Positions 8,281 through 16,906 of a DNA stretch of 64,000 nt are shown here, piece by piece. The position numbers were made by a program, and so were the translations under genes. The DNA lies in contig JAFMJI010000001.1 in assembly GCA_017853575.1 (NCBI GenBank), positions 186,001 through 250,000 on the forward strand, read 5' to 3'. How positions within the stretch are numbered: the stretch's first letter is position 1; every line of letters starts with the position of its first letter. This stretch comes from Chitinophagaceae bacterium. GTDB taxonomy: Bacteria; Bacteroidota; Bacteroidia; Chitinophagales; Chitinophagaceae. A model generated the notes under the pieces. The model was not told the DNA's origin. It was given only the letters and a program-made list of their open reading frames with translations, and did no database searches.

Positions 8281-9438
8281 TCAGCCAAACATTTCTTTTA
8301 CCTTGGTAAAGAAACTCTTTTCGTTTTTCTCAGGTTGTGGTTGAAAATTCTTAGAATCCCTCAATTTCTCCATCATTTCTTTTTCTTCAGGATTCAATTC
8401 TTGAGGTGTCCAGACATTTACATGAATTAGCTGGTCTCCCTTTTCATATGAGTTGATGGAAGGAAATCCTTTTCCTTTGAGACGAAATATCTTTCCACTT
8501 TGGGTTCCTGGTGGAATTTTTATTTTAGCCCTTCCATCTATTGTAGGCACTTCAACATTTGAACCAAAAACAGCATCAGGAATACTGATGTGCATATCAT
8601 ATATAACATTTAAATTATCTCGTTGTAATTCTGCATGGGCTTCCTCTTCAATTAGCACAATTAAATCGCCAGGAGCACCGCCTCGCTCACCAATATTTCC
8701 TTTTCCACTAAGGCTAAGCTGCATGCCATCTTGAACACCTGCAGGAATATCGATGTTGATGGTTTCTTCTGTATAAACCCTGCCCTCACCTTTGCATGAT
8801 GTACATTTATTGGTAATGGTAGACCCTTCGCCATTGCAGGTTGGACAAGTGCCTACAGTTTGCATTTGACCTAAAAATGTGCTGGTTACTTTTCTAACTT
8901 GCCCTGTTCCATTACAAGTAGAACAGTTTTGCACTGAACTTTTATCTTTCGCACCTGATCCACTGCATGAAGAGCAGCTAGTGTACTTTTTGACTTTAAC
9001 TGTTTTGTTTGCACCTTTTGCAATCTCTTCGTAATTCATCTTTAGCTTGATGCGAAGATTGCTTCCTCTGGTTCCTCTGGCCTTTCCGCCTCGTTGACGT
9101 GCACCGCCTCCACCAAAGAAACTGCCAAAAATATCATCTCCGAAAATATCTCCAAAATTGCTGAAGATATCTTCCATATTCATTCCCTGCCCGCCGCCAA
9201 ATCCACCACGGTTGTTCATTCCTGCATGACCAAATCGATCGTATTGCGCCCTCTTTTCCTGATCACTCAACACCTCATATGCTTCAGCTGCTTCCTTAAA
9301 TTTATCTTCTGCAGCTTTATCACCAGGATTCCGATCAGGGTGAAACTGCATCGCAACTTTACGATATGCTTTCTTGATCTCGTCGGCACTTGCAGATTTT
9401 GCAACACCCAATATTTCGTAATAATCTCTTTTAGCCAT
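8281..9438 (-). CDS. dnaJ: Chaperone protein DnaJ
   Basis: DnaJ is the Hsp40 co-chaperone that delivers clients to DnaK and stimulates its ATPase. The 385-residue protein is full length: a J domain with HPD near residue 33, a Gly/Phe-rich linker (about 75-125), a zinc-binding domain with four CxxCxGxG repeats ([32 protein letters not shown]) and C-terminal substrate-binding domains. It lies 23 bases downstream of grpE on the same strand, forming a grpE-dnaJ unit. dnaK is not in this window. Confidence 0.97.
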   Translation of the reverse strand: MAKRDYYEILGVAKSASADEIKKAYRKVAMQFHPDRNPGDKAAEDKFKEAAEAYEVLSDQEKRAQYDRFGHAGMNNRGGFGGGQGMNMEDIFSNFGDIFGDDIFGSFFGGGGARQRGGKARGTRGSNLRIKLKMNYEEIAKGANKTVKVKKYTSCSSCSGSGAKDKSSVQNCSTCNGTGQVRKVTSTFLGQMQTVGTCPTCNGEGSTITNKCTSCKGEGRVYTEETINIDIPAGVQDGMQLSLSGKGNIGERGGAPGDLIVLIEEEAHAELQRDNLNVIYDMHISIPDAVFGSNVEVPTIDGRAKIKIPPGTQSGKIFRLKGKGFPSINSYEKGDQLIHVNVWTPQELNPEEKEMMEKLRDSKNFQPQPEKNEKSFFTKVKEMFG

Positions 9439-9461
9439 ATGATATTTGCTTGGGTTGTAAA

Positions 9462-9989
9462 TTATTTTCCTACAACCACTTTAGAAAAACGAATGATTTT
9501 TTCATTCAAAGTATACCCCTTTTCAACCTCGTCCACAACACGTCCCTTCATTTTTTCATCAGTTACTGGAATTTCAGTAATTGCTTCATGAAAATCAGGA
9601 TTGAACTCTTCACCAACAGATTTCATCTCTTTCAGTCCTTTTGATTGAAGTGCATTTCTAAACTTGGTAAATACCAAACCGATTCCTTCACGGATCTGAT
9701 GAAGGTCTTCACTTTGTTGCATTTGTTTTTCTGCACGTTCACAATCATCCAATACTTCGAGCATGGATTGAATTACCTCTCTACCTGCAGTTTGAATCAA
9801 CTCAACGCGCTCTTTGGCATTTCTGCGTTTAAAATTGTCAAAGTCAGCATACAGGCGGATGAATTTTTCCTTTTGCTCATCCAGTTCCTTTTTCAAGGTT
9901 TCCAGCTCATTTCCCGCTTCAACAACCTCTTCGTTGGTGTTTTCACCGTTACCCTCTGTTGAATTTTGCAAGATTTCTTTCTCGTCCAT
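9462..9989 (-). CDS. grpE: Nucleotide exchange factor GrpE
   Basis: GrpE releases ADP from DnaK. The 175-residue protein has an acidic, low-complexity N-terminus, a long helix ([29 protein letters not shown]) and the C-terminal beta domain with [14 protein letters not shown]. It is the first gene of the grpE-dnaJ unit. The 128-base region to the divergent rlmI-like gene should carry its promoter. I find neither a CIRCE element nor a clear TAnnTTTG box on this strand, so heat-shock control is not visible from sequence. Confidence 0.95.
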   Translation of the reverse strand: MDEKEILQNSTEGNGENTNEEVVEAGNELETLKKELDEQKEKFIRLYADFDNFKRRNAKERVELIQTAGREVIQSMLEVLDDCERAEKQMQQSEDLHQIREGIGLVFTKFRNALQSKGLKEMKSVGEEFNPDFHEAITEIPVTDEKMKGRVVDEVEKGYTLNEKIIRFSKVVVGK

Positions 9990-10082
9990 GGTTAAGTGTT
10001 TAGCGTATTTACCTGTTCAAATGGCCTGCCAATACTCATTTTTGAGTCAAAATGGCGGATTTTTTCAGATACGAACCGCGAA

Positions 10083-10113
10083 TTTCATGCATTTACTTGA
10101 AAGTTTACCTTTG
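10083..10113 (+). promoter_or_regulatory. Promoter for the RlmI-like gene
   Basis: TTTC (10083-10086), a 19-base spacer and TACCTTTG (10106-10113) fit the Bacteroidota promoter pattern. The -7 box ends 4 bases before the ATG at 10118, so the message would be leaderless. This supports that ATG over the upstream in-frame ATG at 10052. Confidence 0.6.
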
Positions 10114-10117
10114 CGGC

Positions 10118-11287
10118 ATGAAGAAAGTCGTGTTAAAGAGAAAGATCAGCAATAGGATTGCAAATGGCCATCCCTGGATTTTTGCCAATGAAATTGACTT
10201 GATGGATGATGAATTGGAAGCTGGAGATATAGCAGAAGTGCTTTCACACGACGGGAAATTCATTGGCAAAGGATATGTAAACCCCATTTCAAGAATACCA
10301 GTTCGTTTACTTACAAGAGATAAAAATGCAGTGATTGATGGTAGCTTTTTCTATGAATCCATTCAAAAAGCATGGGAATACCGCAAAAGGATAGGCTATA
10401 CAGAAAATTGCAGATTGGTATTTGGAGAAGCAGATCAGTTGCCCCAACTCATCATAGATAAATTCAACGATTACTTTGTAATTCAAACACTGGCACTTGG
10501 TATAGATAAATGGAAAAATGAAATCGTTGAATCTCTTCAGAAAATTTTTACACCTAAAGGGATTTATGAAAGAAACGATGTGCCTGTTCGTGAATTAGAG
10601 GGACTGGAACAAAAAAAGGGTTTCCTTTCTGCACCATTCAATACAAGAATTCCAATCATAGAAAATGGATTGAAATTTATTGTCGATGTAGAAAAGGGTC
10701 AGAAAACAGGATATTTTCTAGACCAACAAGACAACCGCAGGGCCATACAACATATCGTCAAGGATGCAGATGTACTGGGCGCCTTCTGCTACACTGGCAC
10801 TTTTGAAATACATGCCGCACATTATGGTGCAAAACATGTATTGGGGTTGGATATTTCAGAATCAGCGGTTCAACATGCAAGAGAGAATGCAGCATTGAAC
10901 AATTTGAAGAATATTTCTTTTCAATGCGTGAATGCATTTGATGCGCTGAAAGAATGGACCAAAGAAGGCAAAAAATGGGATGTTGTCATGCTGGATCCAC
11001 CCTCATTTACAAAAACAAGAGAGAATATTCAAAAAGCAATCAGTGGGTATAAAGAGATCAACCTAAGAGGAATGAAACTTGTTAAGCCAGGAGGTTTTCT
11101 TGTTACATCATCGTGTACCAATCTTGTTCAGCCAGATCTTTTTTATGAAATCATTGAAATGGCTGCAAAAGATGCCAGAAGAAGCTTAAGACAAGTTGTA
11201 TTTCAGGCACAATCGTCGGATCATCCTATTGTAAGGGGATTAGAAAATACCAATTACCTGAAATTTCTTATTGTACAAGTAATGTAA
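10118..11287 (+). CDS. rlmI: Class I rRNA large subunit methyltransferase, RlmI-like
   Basis: This 389-residue protein is predicted to make 5-methylcytosine in 23S rRNA using SAM. It starts MKKVVLKRKISNRIANGHPWIF, the PUA-domain start typical of RlmI, then has an EEHEA-like linker and a Rossmann methyltransferase domain. The latter shows the SAM motif GAFCYTGTFEIHAAHYGA, the D-x-PPSF motif (VVMLDPPSFTKTR) and the SSCTNLV segment with the candidate catalytic cysteine. An in-frame ATG 66 bases upstream gives an extension lacking family similarity. The target base is inferred from the family. Its stop codon abuts that of the convergent T9SS miniprotein gene. Confidence 0.88.
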   Translation: MKKVVLKRKISNRIANGHPWIFANEIDLMDDELEAGDIAEVLSHDGKFIGKGYVNPISRIPVRLLTRDKNAVIDGSFFYESIQKAWEYRKRIGYTENCRLVFGEADQLPQLIIDKFNDYFVIQTLALGIDKWKNEIVESLQKIFTPKGIYERNDVPVRELEGLEQKKGFLSAPFNTRIPIIENGLKFIVDVEKGQKTGYFLDQQDNRRAIQHIVKDADVLGAFCYTGTFEIHAAHYGAKHVLGLDISESAVQHARENAALNNLKNISFQCVNAFDALKEWTKEGKKWDVVMLDPPSFTKTRENIQKAISGYKEINLRGMKLVKPGGFLVTSSCTNLVQPDLFYEIIEMAAKDARRSLRQVVFQAQSSDHPIVRGLENTNYLKFLIVQVM

Positions 11288-11620
11288 TTACTTCTCGACC
11301 TGGAATTTACCAGAGTCGATGATCTGTCCATTTTTATCTCTGAACTGAAAAATGTAAAGTCCTCTGCGGAAATCTGCCAGATCTATGTAGATGTTTGTAC
11401 CCGGACTGAATAGCTCGAGTTGTTTCTTTCCAACAAAATTATAAATCACCAACAGAGCAGGTGTAGCCTCCTGATGTTTGAACTGAATCTGAATGAAAGA
11501 TCTACCTGGATTGGGGTAAATAACAGTTCTTTTTACACTTTCACTCATGGTTGTTCTTTTCACCTGACTGACAGATGAGAATGAAAGGAAGCAAAAGAAT
11601 ATGTAAAATATTACCCTCAT
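11288..11620 (-). CDS. T9SS type A sorting domain miniprotein
   Basis: This 110-residue protein has an N-terminal signal peptide (about 1-19, ending SSVSQ), a short linker and then only a type A T9SS C-terminal sorting domain. The domain shows the VYPNPGR-type start (IYPNPGRSFIQIQF), ALLVIYNFVGKKQ, RRGLYIFQFRD and the terminal GKFQVEK. Normally such a domain follows a large secreted cargo; here no cargo domain is present. It could be a free sorting-domain peptide, the remnant of a larger gene, or a small surface protein. It lies downstream of a strong terminator for the peroxiredoxin gene, so it should have its own promoter, though no clear box is visible. Confidence 0.82.
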   Translation of the reverse strand: MRVIFYIFFCFLSFSSVSQVKRTTMSESVKRTVIYPNPGRSFIQIQFKHQEATPALLVIYNFVGKKQLELFSPGTNIYIDLADFRRGLYIFQFRDKNGQIIDSGKFQVEK

Positions 11621-11654
11621 GAATATATCCTTCTCTCGAAGTTACTGCATTTAA

Positions 11655-11686
11655 TAAAAAAAGAGCCATACGATTGTACGACTCTT
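11655..11686 (-). terminator. Intrinsic terminator of the peroxiredoxin gene
   Basis: Read on the minus strand, AAGAGTCGTA (11686-11677) pairs with TATGGCTCTT (11670-11661) through ten pairs including two G-U wobbles, around a 6-base loop. A run of seven T follows. The two wobbles become mismatches on the other strand, so it should work only for leftward transcription. Confidence 0.78.
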
Positions 11687-11709
11687 GTGTAAACGTAATT
11701 TTTAAAATT

Positions 11710-12180
11710 TTATTTTAATGAAGATAAAGTTTCTTTGATGGCATCAAAATTGGGTAGATCCCCTGCGCTTTCAAGAACTTCAGCGTATTGTACTATACCA
11801 TTTTTATCGACCACAAATGCTGCCCTACGCGAAACGCCTTTCATTCCAAAAACAAATTCATCATAGAAAGCGCCGTATGCCTGACTTACTGTTTTGTTGA
11901 AATCCGACAGAAGTGGAAAATTGTATTGTTGTTCTTCTTTGAATTTTGCAAGTGTGAAGATTGAATCTACCGAAACACCTACCACTTCTGTATTCAATGA
12001 AGTATAGATATTGAGGTTGTCTCGTACACTGCAAAGTTCTGTTGTACAAACTCCGGTGAATGCCTGAGGAAAGAAAAGAATCACAAGGTTTTTTCCTTTA
12101 TAATCCTGCAAAGCAACTTCTTTTTTATCGCTGTTAAACAACTTGAAATCTGGAGCTGATTGTCCTTTTTGAATTGACAT
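11710..12180 (-). CDS. bcp: Thioredoxin-dependent peroxiredoxin, BCP/PrxQ type
   Basis: This 156-residue cytoplasmic enzyme reduces hydroperoxides. The active-site signature PxxxTxxC is present as P38, T42 and C45 (PQAFTGVC), and C50 sits in the CTTELC motif exactly where the resolving cysteine of BCP/PrxQ enzymes lies. This points to an atypical 2-Cys mechanism within one subunit, recycled by thioredoxin. Upstream are a TTG, 19 bases, TATCTTTG promoter, and downstream a strong terminator, so it is an independent single-gene unit. The segment SRRAAFVVDKNGIVQYAEV is typical of the family. Confidence 0.92.
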   Translation of the reverse strand: MSIQKGQSAPDFKLFNSDKKEVALQDYKGKNLVILFFPQAFTGVCTTELCSVRDNLNIYTSLNTEVVGVSVDSIFTLAKFKEEQQYNFPLLSDFNKTVSQAYGAFYDEFVFGMKGVSRRAAFVVDKNGIVQYAEVLESAGDLPNFDAIKETLSSLK

Positions 12181-12208
12181 AATAATGATGTTTTAGTTGA
12201 AATTATTA

Positions 12209-12238
12209 CAAAGATAGTCTCATTGTCCGATCTCCCAA
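12209..12238 (-). promoter_or_regulatory. Promoter for the peroxiredoxin gene
   Basis: The minus strand reads TTG (12238-12236), 19 bases, then TATCTTTG (12216-12209), matching the Bacteroidota -33/-7 pattern. It overlaps the last codons of the upstream DUF695 gene. The untranslated leader would be about 20-25 bases. Confidence 0.65.
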
Positions 12239-13023
12239 CCTTTGTATAATCCACCATGCTTTTTTGATTCTGAAAATAGAACGGGGATTGTTTTTTCTGC
12301 CCACTTGCGGTCGGCAACAACCGTGGAGGAAATCAACAAAGAAATAGCTGAAGCAGGTGAATTCCTCAGCATTTGAAGAACCTTATATTGGCCACAAACA
12401 GGACTTTGAAGAAAGGTCTTACAATCCGTTTCTTTCTGGAATTCAAAATAATGCAATACTGAAACAGGTAATTGTTTCAGATTTTTTCTTGCATGTTCAT
12501 CAACCTTTTTTCTGCTTTCAATGAGTAAGAGATCTAAAGCTGAGGGGTACAAAACAGTCAAATAATTTTCCCAATCAGCATCTTTCTTAGCTTGGGCAAG
12601 CCATTGGAAATTAGCAAACTCAAGAAAAACATTTCCGATGGAAGATTGGTATTTAGAAGTATCATTTGAGTAAAAATAAAATTCACGAATTCCTCTTTGT
12701 GTAAATCTTCCAACATAAACTGCACCTTGGAACCTGTTTAAATTCTCTACCATTTTTTCTTCCACCTTGTCCAGTTCATTAACTTCATCCTGATCTGGCA
12801 TGCCCCATTGGTTGACATTTTTCAGTTTAACGCGTGCGATGATAACAAAGGGCAGATCTGCAACTGGCACTTGGGGTTTAAGACCAAGGTCCACATTGAT
12901 GGAAACTGGTTTTCCATTTAGGGAAACAATATAGTTTTCCCAATCATGCTGAAGCTTCTGGGCATTGACTGAAATAAAGATTATGCAAGAGATCAACAAT
13001 AAATATGGTTTCAATTTTCTCAT
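12220..13023 (-). CDS. Exported DUF695 domain protein
   Basis: This 267-residue protein has a signal peptide (MRKLKPYLLLISCIIFISVNAQ) and then a DUF695-like domain beginning HDWENYIVSLNGKPVSINVDLGL. The second half (about 135-267) resembles the RraB-like module that often follows DUF695, ending GGLYKGWEIGQ. I use the ATG at 13023; a TTG three bases earlier is not needed. The role of DUF695 is unknown. Export to the periplasm is inferred from the N-terminus. It is divergent from the NIF3 gene with only 45 bases between them. Confidence 0.72.
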   Translation of the reverse strand: MRKLKPYLLLISCIIFISVNAQKLQHDWENYIVSLNGKPVSINVDLGLKPQVPVADLPFVIIARVKLKNVNQWGMPDQDEVNELDKVEEKMVENLNRFQGAVYVGRFTQRGIREFYFYSNDTSKYQSSIGNVFLEFANFQWLAQAKKDADWENYLTVLYPSALDLLLIESRKKVDEHARKNLKQLPVSVLHYFEFQKETDCKTFLQSPVCGQYKVLQMLRNSPASAISLLISSTVVADRKWAEKTIPVLFSESKKHGGLYKGWEIGQ

Positions 13024-13068
13024 CAATAAGAAAGTAAAGTAATTTCAATTTTCATAAACCACAAGAAA

Positions 13069-14169
13069 ATGCCCACGATTGGTGATATAATTAACTTTTT
13101 AGAAGGAAAAGCACCGCTGTCACTCCAGGAATCATATGACAATGCTGGATTGGCCTGCGGAATAAAATCTACAGTTTGCACAGGTGCAATAACATCTTTG
13201 GATTTCACGTCAGAAATACTGGAGGAAGCAATTGAAAAAAAATTTAACCTGATTATTGTTCATCATCCCACCATTTTCAAACCATTAAAAAGAATTGATG
13301 AAACCGACCCAATTACTGGACTGCTTCTAAAGGCCATTCAAAACAATATTGCAGTATATGCCATTCATACCAACCTAGACAATGTGTTGTGGGGCGTAAA
13401 TGGAGAAATTGCAAGAAGAATTGGATTACAAAAAGTTCAAGTGCTTTCATCCCTTCAACAAACACACCAAAAGTTGATCGTCTTTGTTCCTTCAGATCAC
13501 AAAGAAAAGCTCTTGAATGCTCTTTTCGCAGCAGGTGCGGGTGCGATTGGAAACTACAATGAGTGCAGCTTTAGTGCTGAAGGTGTTGGAACATTCAAAC
13601 CCCTTACAGGTTCAAATCCCTTCATCGGAAATCATGGAATCAGGGAAAGAGTGAACGAGTCGAAAATAGAAGTGATTTTCCCATCACACCTTCAACAGGA
13701 AATGCTTGCAACGATGCAGGCCAATCACCCCTACGAAACCGTAGCCTATGACCTGTTACCCCTTGAAAATGTCTTCCAGGAATTGGGAGCAGGTGCTATT
13801 GGAGAACTGCCAACACCAATGGAAATAGGCGAATTTCTTGCGATGTTAAAAGATACCTTCAAAACGGGGGTAATCAGGTACAATACTTACAAGGGAGGTA
13901 AAATAAAAAGAGTAGCCATTTGCGGAGGATCTGGTAAAAAATTGATTAACAATGCATTATCACGTGAGGCGGATGCATATATTACTGCTGATTTGACATA
14001 TCACGATTTTTTTCTTCCAGTGGAAAAAATGCTGTTGGCAGACATCGGACACTTTGAAAGTGAACAATTTACATCGGATTTACTGACAACAATGTTAAAG
14101 GAAAAATTCCCTACCTTTGCCGTCCTTAAATCAGCCCATAAAACCAATCCGGTCAACTATTTTTTATAA
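13069..14169 (+). CDS. NIF3/DUF34 family dinuclear metal-centre protein
   Basis: This 366-residue protein belongs to the widely conserved NIF3/YbgI family, often labelled GTP cyclohydrolase I type 2 homolog. Metal ligands are visible in IIVHHPTIFKPLK, in the aspartate of HTNLDNVLWGVN and in the C-terminal ADIGHFESEQF. The middle region (about 120-230) is the extra CutA-like insert seen in longer members, containing HPYETVAYDL. The biochemical role of the family remains unsettled. It is followed after 6 bases by the zinc-ribbon protein gene, a pairing common in bacteria and probably one transcript. Confidence 0.9.
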   Translation: MPTIGDIINFLEGKAPLSLQESYDNAGLACGIKSTVCTGAITSLDFTSEILEEAIEKKFNLIIVHHPTIFKPLKRIDETDPITGLLLKAIQNNIAVYAIHTNLDNVLWGVNGEIARRIGLQKVQVLSSLQQTHQKLIVFVPSDHKEKLLNALFAAGAGAIGNYNECSFSAEGVGTFKPLTGSNPFIGNHGIRERVNESKIEVIFPSHLQQEMLATMQANHPYETVAYDLLPLENVFQELGAGAIGELPTPMEIGEFLAMLKDTFKTGVIRYNTYKGGKIKRVAICGGSGKKLINNALSREADAYITADLTYHDFFLPVEKMLLADIGHFESEQFTSDLLTTMLKEKFPTFAVLKSAHKTNPVNYFL

Positions 14170-14175
14170 CTCATT

Positions 14176-14916
14176 ATGGCAACCGTTAAAGAATATTCAG
14201 TAGAAGAAAAACTCATTGCGCTGGCAAATCTTCAGAAAGTTGAAAGCAAGCTGGATGATATTGCAATTTTGAAAGGTGAGCTACCCATTGAGGTGCGTGA
14301 CTTGGAAGATGAAATCCAAGGGCTTCACTCCAGAGAAACCAGGGTTGAAGAAGAAATCAATGGAATCAATGATTTTATTGAACAAAAGAAGGCTGCCATC
14401 ACCCAATCTCAGGACTTGATTAAGAAGTATGAGAAGCAGAGTGACAACGTAAAAAATAACAGGGAATATGAAGCCATCACCAAGGAGCTTGAAATGCAAA
14501 CCCTTGAAGTGAAATTGGCGGAAAGACATATTAAAGACGCGAATGAAGAAATTGCTGACAAGGCAAGGGCACTTGATGTTGTAAAGAAGAACATCGCTAA
14601 CAAAGAAGCGAATTTGAAAGTGAAGAAGGGCGAACTTGACAAAATCATCGCGGAAACTGAAAAAGAAGAAAAAGAACATAGGGCGTTGTCTGAAAAAGCA
14701 AGAGCAGCTGTTGATCCAAGATTGTTGAGCTCATTTGACAGAATCAGAAAGAACTTCCGCAATGGAAAAGCTGTAGTACCTGTATTGAGAGATGCTTGTG
14801 GTGGATGTTACAATGCAATCCCTCCTCAACGCCAAAGCGAAATCCGTCAGCACAAAAAAATCATCGTTTGTGAAAACTGCGGAAGAATTTTGGTTGATGA
14901 AGAGCACATGCAGTAA
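14176..14916 (+). CDS. Coiled-coil protein with C4 zinc ribbon (DUF164 family)
   Basis: This 246-residue protein is mainly a long charged coiled coil (about residues 10-185, heavy in E and K) followed by a C-terminal zinc ribbon with two CxxC pairs (CGGCYNAIPP and CENCGRIL). The family is common next to NIF3 genes and has been linked to nucleic-acid or regulatory functions in some bacteria, but its role here is unknown. It is the second gene of the NIF3 unit and ends before a bidirectional terminator. Confidence 0.85.
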   Translation: MATVKEYSVEEKLIALANLQKVESKLDDIAILKGELPIEVRDLEDEIQGLHSRETRVEEEINGINDFIEQKKAAITQSQDLIKKYEKQSDNVKNNREYEAITKELEMQTLEVKLAERHIKDANEEIADKARALDVVKKNIANKEANLKVKKGELDKIIAETEKEEKEHRALSEKARAAVDPRLLSSFDRIRKNFRNGKAVVPVLRDACGGCYNAIPPQRQSEIRQHKKIIVCENCGRILVDEEHMQ

Positions 14917-14937
14917 TAGATAAAGAAAAAATTAATA

Positions 14938-14974
14938 AAAGCGGTTCAATCAATCTTGGACCGCTTTCTTTTTT
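14938..14974. terminator. Bidirectional intrinsic terminator
   Basis: AAAGCGGTTC (14938-14947) pairs with GGACCGCTTT (14958-14967) through ten pairs, one of them G-U, around a 10-base loop, followed by C and a run of seven T. It sits between the convergent zinc-ribbon and yigZ genes and overlaps the last codons of the latter. Confidence 0.85.
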
Positions 14975-15567
14975 ATATCCACTCCTCGGATTTCAGCAAA
15001 TTTTTCCAGCACTTCTTTTTGATTAAGTATGGGGATACCAATTTGAAATACAGAAAACAACTGTTGCTCCTGATGAAGCACAGTACATTCATATTTTTTA
15101 ATCACCATCATCACTTCATTCATTACAGTATAATCAAATTGAATTTCATAATCTACTTCAATTTTCTTTTTCAAAATTGGTGTCAGTTGAAGTGCCATAG
15201 ATGCTGTGCTCTTGTATGCATTGATGAGTCCAGGTACACCCAAAAGGGTTCCTCCAAAATATCGAACAACCACCACCAATGTGTTTGTGAGATGTCTTGA
15301 ATCAATCTGTCCCAAAATCGGCCTTCCAGCGCTCCCTGAGGGCTCTCCTGCATCTGTAACCCTATAAATCGATCCATCATGTCCCAACCTGTAAGCAAAA
15401 CAGTAATGAGATGCTTTGGGGTGAGACTTTTTCACTTCATTGAGATATTCTTTAAAATCCTCAATGGAGGCTATTGGAAATGCATATGCAATGAAGCGAC
15501 TTCCTCTGTCGGTAAATTCAGCAGTTACGCTCTTTTCTATGCAATAGTAATAATGCTGATCAAGCAT
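14950..15567 (-). CDS. yigZ: YigZ/IMPACT family protein
   Basis: This 205-residue cytoplasmic protein has the N-terminal IMPACT/UPF0029 domain with the signature segments GEPSGSAGRPIL and LVVVVRYFGGTLLGVPGLINAY, and a short C-terminal DUF1949-like domain. In the family these proteins bear on translation or nucleic acids but the exact reaction is unknown. I use the ATG at 15567 (MLDQHYYYCIEKSVTAEF), which matches the family start; the longer frame up to 15645 reaches into the divergent prmC promoter and is unlikely. A TACCTTTG box lies 27 bases upstream. Confidence 0.88.
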   Translation of the reverse strand: MLDQHYYYCIEKSVTAEFTDRGSRFIAYAFPIASIEDFKEYLNEVKKSHPKASHYCFAYRLGHDGSIYRVTDAGEPSGSAGRPILGQIDSRHLTNTLVVVVRYFGGTLLGVPGLINAYKSTASMALQLTPILKKKIEVDYEIQFDYTVMNEVMMVIKKYECTVLHQEQQLFSVFQIGIPILNQKEVLEKFAEIRGVDIKKKAVQD

Positions 15568-15594
15568 GTGCAAATTATTTTTTCGCAAACTGAC

Positions 15595-15602
15595 CAAAGG
15601 TA
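15595..15602 (-). promoter_or_regulatory. -7 promoter element for yigZ
   Basis: The minus strand reads TACCTTTG, a full TAnnTTTG match, 27 bases upstream of the yigZ ATG. It lies back to back with the prmC -7 box at 15610-15617. Confidence 0.45.
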
Positions 15603-15609
15603 AATGTTT

Positions 15610-15617
15610 TACTTTTG
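15610..15617 (+). promoter_or_regulatory. -7 promoter element for prmC
   Basis: TACTTTTG matches TAnnTTTG. Three in-frame ATG codons follow at 15619, 15622 and 15628; the one at 15622 has the same 4-base spacing as other promoters in this window. Confidence 0.45.
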
Positions 15618-15621
15618 GATG

Positions 15622-16503
15622 ATGCGTATGAAAGAAGCATATCAATTAATACAACAACGATTACAATCGATGTATGAACCAAGAGAAGCTTCTCGAATTG
15701 CTGAAATGGTGATAGAGAAGATTACAGGATACACAAGAACAGAACGACTGGTTCATCATGAAAAATTACTCAATGCTGATCAAGCAGTAATGTTTGAACA
15801 AGATTTAAAAGAACTTGAAGGTGGCAAGCCAGTTCAATATGTGTTGGGAGAATGCTGGTTTCAAAATATGTTGTTCAAAGTGGATGAACGCGTGTTGATA
15901 CCTCGTCCGGAGACAGAAGAACTTGTAGAATTTATCAAAGCACACTATAATAACAACCCCTGTTCAGTTGACAATCCTTGCAAATTAATAGATATTGGAA
16001 CCGGCTCAGGATGCATAGCTGTTTCTTTAAAAAAAGCTTTCCCTTTGTTTGAAGTGTGGGCTGTTGACAAGAGTATAAAAGCCCTCGAACTGGCAAAGGA
16101 AAATGCGAACAAGTTGGATGCCAAAATTTCTTTTAAGCAATCTGACATACTGGAAGAATCAAAAAATGATTCACTTCCTGCATTCAATATCATTGTAAGC
16201 AATCCTCCATATATTCCCCAAGATGAATCAAAGGAACTAGAGAAACATGTGATTGCATTTGAACCAAATGAGGCTCTTTTTGTAACAAATCAGGACCCGC
16301 TGGAATTTTATAAAGCCATTGTTGAGTTTGCTGAACATCATTTGCTGAGAGGAGGAATGATTTTCTTTGAAACGCATGAAAAATATGCAAAAGGAGTTAT
16401 TCAACTATTAGAGGAGAATGAATTTGAACAAGTGCAGATTAAAAAAGATTTACAAGGAAAAGATAGAATTGTTTCAGGAAAAAGAATGGGCGCATCCCTC
16501 TGA
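15622..16503 (+). CDS. prmC: Peptide chain release factor N5-glutamine methyltransferase PrmC
   Basis: PrmC methylates the glutamine of the GGQ motif in release factors RF1 and RF2. The protein has about 293 residues: an N-terminal helical domain, then a SAM-binding domain with DIGTGSGCIAVSLKK and the catalytic NPPY motif (IIVSNPPYIPQDE). The segment RVLIPRPETEELVE is diagnostic for PrmC over other N-methyltransferases. Starts at 15619, 15622 or 15628 are all possible. The stop codon directly abuts that of the convergent exbD-like gene. Confidence 0.93.
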   Translation: MRMKEAYQLIQQRLQSMYEPREASRIAEMVIEKITGYTRTERLVHHEKLLNADQAVMFEQDLKELEGGKPVQYVLGECWFQNMLFKVDERVLIPRPETEELVEFIKAHYNNNPCSVDNPCKLIDIGTGSGCIAVSLKKAFPLFEVWAVDKSIKALELAKENANKLDAKISFKQSDILEESKNDSLPAFNIIVSNPPYIPQDESKELEKHVIAFEPNEALFVTNQDPLEFYKAIVEFAEHHLLRGGMIFFETHEKYAKGVIQLLEENEFEQVQIKKDLQGKDRIVSGKRMGASL

Positions 16504-16902
16504 TCATTCCTTCTCAACAGAAAGAACTGTTTTAGCACCAAGCTTTTTTGCAATCTTCATGATATTCACAACAGCATCAATTTCAACAGATTTATCTGCA
16601 TTGATAACAACCGTGGGAATTTCTGTTTTTTCCTTCACAAGAATTGGCTGCAAAGAAATTTCAAGAGAATCAAGTGCTACAGGTGTTGTGCCAATATAAT
16701 ATTGCTTATTCCCATCAATTGAAACAACTACATTTTGCTTGGCCTTGGTATCTCCTTGTGATTTGGGTTGAGAAAGTTTTATCACATTTGGATTGGCGAG
16801 GGTTGATACAATTAAAAAAAACATCAACAGTATAAAAAGTATGTCGTTGAGTGCTTCTGTGAACACCTCGGCTTCACCTGAATATTTTTTTCTAATCTGC
16901 AT
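16504..16902 (-). CDS. exbD: ExbD/TolR family biopolymer transport protein
   Basis: This 132-residue protein has a short cytoplasmic N-terminus, one membrane helix (about 20-40, ILFILLMFFLIVSTLANP) and a periplasmic domain. Its NDILFILLMFF segment resembles the ExbD/TolR helix with a conserved aspartate (D22). With the proton channel partner encoded immediately upstream it would transmit proton-motive force to the outer membrane. A four-base gap separates it from the exbB-like gene. A TonB gene is not adjacent, so ExbD versus TolR function is not resolved. Confidence 0.86.
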   Translation of the reverse strand: MQIRKKYSGEAEVFTEALNDILFILLMFFLIVSTLANPNVIKLSQPKSQGDTKAKQNVVVSIDGNKQYYIGTTPVALDSLEISLQPILVKEKTEIPTVVINADKSVEIDAVVNIMKIAKKLGAKTVLSVEKE

Positions 16903-16906
16903 GAAA

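Noticed and set aside
10034-10047. ACTCA-TTTT-TGAGT inverted repeat between grpE and rlmI as a heat-shock operator
   Set aside because: Arms are only 5 bp and the sequence is unlike CIRCE (TTAGCACTC-N9-GAGTGCTAA); too weak to call.
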